64,000 bases of DNA from Holacanthus passer (Eukaryota > Chordata > Actinopteri > Pomacanthidae), in the NCBI GenBank assembly GCA_025331565.1, contig JAFREQ010000008.1, positions 3,968,001 through 4,032,000 of the forward strand. The letters are read 5' to 3'. The position numbers and the translations under genes were made by a program. Below the pieces are notes generated by a model, which searched no databases, had not been told where the DNA came from, and saw only the letters and a program-made list of their open reading frames with translations. Position 1 is the first letter of the stretch. The number at the start of each line of letters is the position of its first letter. Of this stretch, positions 62,601-64,000 are shown in pieces.

Positions 62601-63708
62601 GCTGCAGATGTATTGGTGTCTGTAAGTATGGACGCAGACTGATGAGATGGTGCAGGAAACAGTGGTCACATGACTGATAATACAGGCTGTTACGGGGTGG
62701 CTGAGAAAGCTGGTTGACACCAGGTTTGTGATTTTAACATTTATAACCCAATATTGATGTGTACTTAATCAGGATATGTTAAATGTGTTCAGAATCATGT
62801 ATAAAACATCAATTTGATGTTCATCCACTGCCGTGCATTTCTTCAGACAAAAAAAATCTCACGACCTCTGCTAGTTTGTAACTACAGAATTAATGATATT
62901 ATTATATTATCATGATACAATTACTCTTGAAATTCTATAGATAATAATATTGAAATATTTCTCTAATGCAAAGGTAAGACACATCAGGGAAATGCACTTG
63001 CTCACAGTAGCTCATGAGTCAAAAAGCGAAAGGGAAAAAGGTGACTGAGCAATGAGATTAAAAAAACAAGACAAAAATAAAGTCTATATACACTATATAC
63101 ACCCTTCACTTATACAGATATAACCGTGATGGATAGTTGCACCCATACTTGTAATGCACACATAGCGTGTAACATTACACTAAAATGTAAAAAAGTTGAA
63201 ATGATATTTACATACACATGTATATATATAAAAGTGCTTATTAGACCTTTGCTATATGTTTAAAGGCTGGTTCTTTTTGGTGAAGAAAACCTTCTGTAAG
63301 CAAAACACATCGCTTACAAACACAACTAATAGTAATGGCAGTAGTATACAGATTAGTGGTAGTAGTATAGCATAGTAGGATACACTCATTCAAAGTGTGT
63401 ATGTTCTTTTAATTTAGCTTCTGAGGTAAAAACTACAGTGACATTTTCTAAATCTTTATGCATTATACATTGGGATGCATTCCCTCCATAATTTATCTCA
63501 ACACTGAATCTTTACACTTTATGTCTTGTGTCTTTAGGACGGCAGTGGTGTGCCCTATCATCGACGTCATCAGCGACGAAACGTTTGAATACATGGCAGG
63601 CTCAGATATGACCTATGGTGGATTCAACTGGAAGCTGAATTTCCGCTGGTACCCAGTTCCCCAGCGAGAGATGGATCGACGCAAGGGGGACAGAACACTT
63701 CCTGTCAG
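50506..63708 (+). CDS. galnt13: Polypeptide N-acetylgalactosaminyltransferase 13 (GALNT13), first five coding exons, 3' end outside window
   Basis: A Golgi type II membrane enzyme of glycosyltransferase family 27. It transfers GalNAc from UDP-GalNAc to Ser/Thr to start mucin-type O-glycans, and the mammalian enzyme is mostly neuronal. Coding exons 50506-50647, 58483-58651, 60854-61020, 61580-61787 and 63538-63708 join in frame (phases 1, 0, 1, 0, 2 at the ends) to give about 286 of the usual 556 residues. Residues 1-8 are cytosolic, about 9-28 form the membrane anchor, then a stem (HEGPGEMGK), then the catalytic start: FHNEAWSTLLRTV, LVDDASER and the metal-binding DxH (D208, H210 in FLDAHCEC). 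CPIIDVI and MTYGGFNWKLNFRWYPVPQR follow. The N-terminus matches GALNT13 better than its close paralogue GALNT1, and synteny agrees, although parts of exon 3 look GALNT1-like (TVHSVINRSPRH). The ricin-like lectin domain would lie beyond 64,000. Confidence 0.95.
54765..54855 (+). repeat. Fish retroelement 3' tail fragment
   Basis: The words ggttcaaggtttatttattt, gtctccaacacggtg and acaatgaaatgca match a recurrent non-coding tail in fish genomes. Its parent family cannot be named with certainty. Confidence 0.4.
56440..56535 (+). repeat. LINE-like 3' end fragment
   Basis: aagtgtcctgagataacatc followed by tgttgtgattatgtgattat and aaatgaaactgaattaa matches the usual fish LINE tail pattern (…gtgccttgagataa…gcgctatataaataaaattgaattgaa). 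No RT coding was seen before it. Confidence 0.55.
58483..58651 (+). CDS. galnt13: galnt13 coding exon 2: stem and start of catalytic region
   Basis: Acceptor ttccag at 58,477-58,482. Encodes VISRSHEGPGEMGKA, then DDQEKMKELFKINQFNLMAS, then LNRSLPDVRLD. Ends gatgg|gtgcgt. The reading is unbroken and nearly identical to human except at stem positions. Confidence 0.96.
60634..60690 (+). repeat. hAT transposon end fragment
   Basis: cagtggttcccgacctgagg followed by gccgggac matches the terminal repeat of vertebrate hAT elements (CAGTGGTTCCCAACCTGGGG type). No partner end was found; it is a short remnant inside a galnt13 intron. Confidence 0.5.
60854..61020 (+). CDS. galnt13: galnt13 coding exon 3: nucleotide-sugar binding region
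   Basis: Acceptor ccatcag at 60,847-60,853. Encodes CKTKVYPDDLPNTSIVIVF, HNEAWSTLLRTVHSVINRS and LVDDASER, the first half of the GT-A fold. The donor gttggt (61,021) is a weak match to consensus. Confidence 0.96.
61580..61787 (+). CDS. galnt13: galnt13 coding exon 4: DxH motif
   Basis: Encodes about 69 residues including RMEQRSGLIRARLRGAAA and FLDAHCEC (D208, H210 coordinate manganese in the family), and CTVGWLEPLLARIKED. Donor cg|gtacga. Confidence 0.96.
61788..63537. other. galnt13 intron, no recognised feature
   Basis: AT-rich 1.75-kb intron with short TA-rich stretches near 63,210-63,235. No exon or repeat was clearly recognised. Confidence 0.55.
63538..63708 (+). CDS. galnt13: galnt13 coding exon 5: catalytic flap region
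   Basis: Acceptor tcttta|ag at 63,536-63,537. Encodes TAVVCPIIDVISDETFEYMA, GSDMTYGGFNWKLNFRWYPV and PQREMDRRKGDRTLPV. The next expected residues (TPTMAGG) are not in this window, so the gene continues to the right. Confidence 0.96.
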
Positions 63709-64000
63709 GTACATAAAGAAAGTGTTTCTTCCTCCTCTGAAGCTACATCTTTTGATTAAGTATTAACACAGAGGGGGTCAAATTACACAAAAAAGGTGAA
63801 GAGACACTTTTTTGTAAGTTGAAACAGTTGTTAGTTCTGAGTTTCGCACCAGAGCTGAGGATGAGTTTCTGTGAGATGGCAGCTGACTACAGAGAAGACG
63901 TGGATAGTTAGGATCCTTCACAAGAACTGCTTTTATGAAAAGTGCCATATTTATCTGCAGATAGAAATAGATCCTCTTCCTCTGTGTATCCCTCTGATGC
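63709..64000. other. Start of the next galnt13 intron
   Basis: The donor gtacat follows exon 5. About 290 nt of intron are visible before the window ends; no further exon is included. Confidence 0.8.

Noticed and set aside
1..64000. CRISPR arrays, operons, phage or other prokaryotic systems
   Set aside because: The sequence is a spliced vertebrate locus; no regular spacer-repeat pattern or long uninterrupted bacterial-type genes occur.

Overview
This is a vertebrate nuclear genome segment, almost certainly from a ray-finned (teleost) fish and probably a percomorph. The evidence is small spliced exons in AT-rich DNA, fish-type transposon remnants (a hAT MITE, an L2/CR1-like LINE tail, tRNA-like SINE DNA, an 'agactgtataaaacatgga' repeat), many CA/GT microsatellites, and protein sequences very close to, but distinct from, human orthologues. 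The order PRPF40A – RPRM – GALNT13 matches human chromosome 2q23-24. There is no operon, CRISPR array or prokaryotic feature.

Layout. 1-2.0 kb: AT-rich DNA with one possible terminal exon of an unidentified minus-strand gene (875-1087). 2,004-15,217: complete minus-strand prpf40a, which I could splice into 27 coding exons totalling 2,640 nt with a continuous frame (879 codons plus stop). It encodes the spliceosomal WW/FF-domain scaffold. 15.3-42.9 kb: a gene-poor interval with a 524-bp hAT MITE with perfect 8-bp target duplications, two copies of a palindromic fish repeat, a dead LINE fragment, microsatellites and possible non-coding regulatory DNA. 43,493-43,801: single-exon minus-strand rprm (Reprimo, 102 aa), with a TATA-like box and a TIR-bearing DNA transposon just upstream. 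46.4 kb to the end: plus-strand galnt13, with a CCAAT-containing promoter-like region, a 5' UTR exon carrying a 31-codon uORF, and the first five coding exons (50,506-50,647; 58,483-58,651; 60,854-61,020; 61,580-61,787; 63,538-63,708). These give about 286 residues, and the gene runs off the right edge.

The three genes do not form one pathway: prpf40a acts in pre-mRNA splicing in the nucleus, rprm is a small membrane glycoprotein linked to p53-dependent G2 arrest, and galnt13 is a Golgi enzyme that starts mucin-type O-glycosylation. They are linked by old vertebrate synteny. ARL6IP6, which in human lies between PRPF40A and RPRM, was not recognised here. I found no convincing new multi-gene system. 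The most useful second looks are the missing ARL6IP6, the microexon chain in prpf40a, two CTCF-like motifs between rprm and galnt13, the galnt13 uORFs, and the unidentified exon near the left edge.
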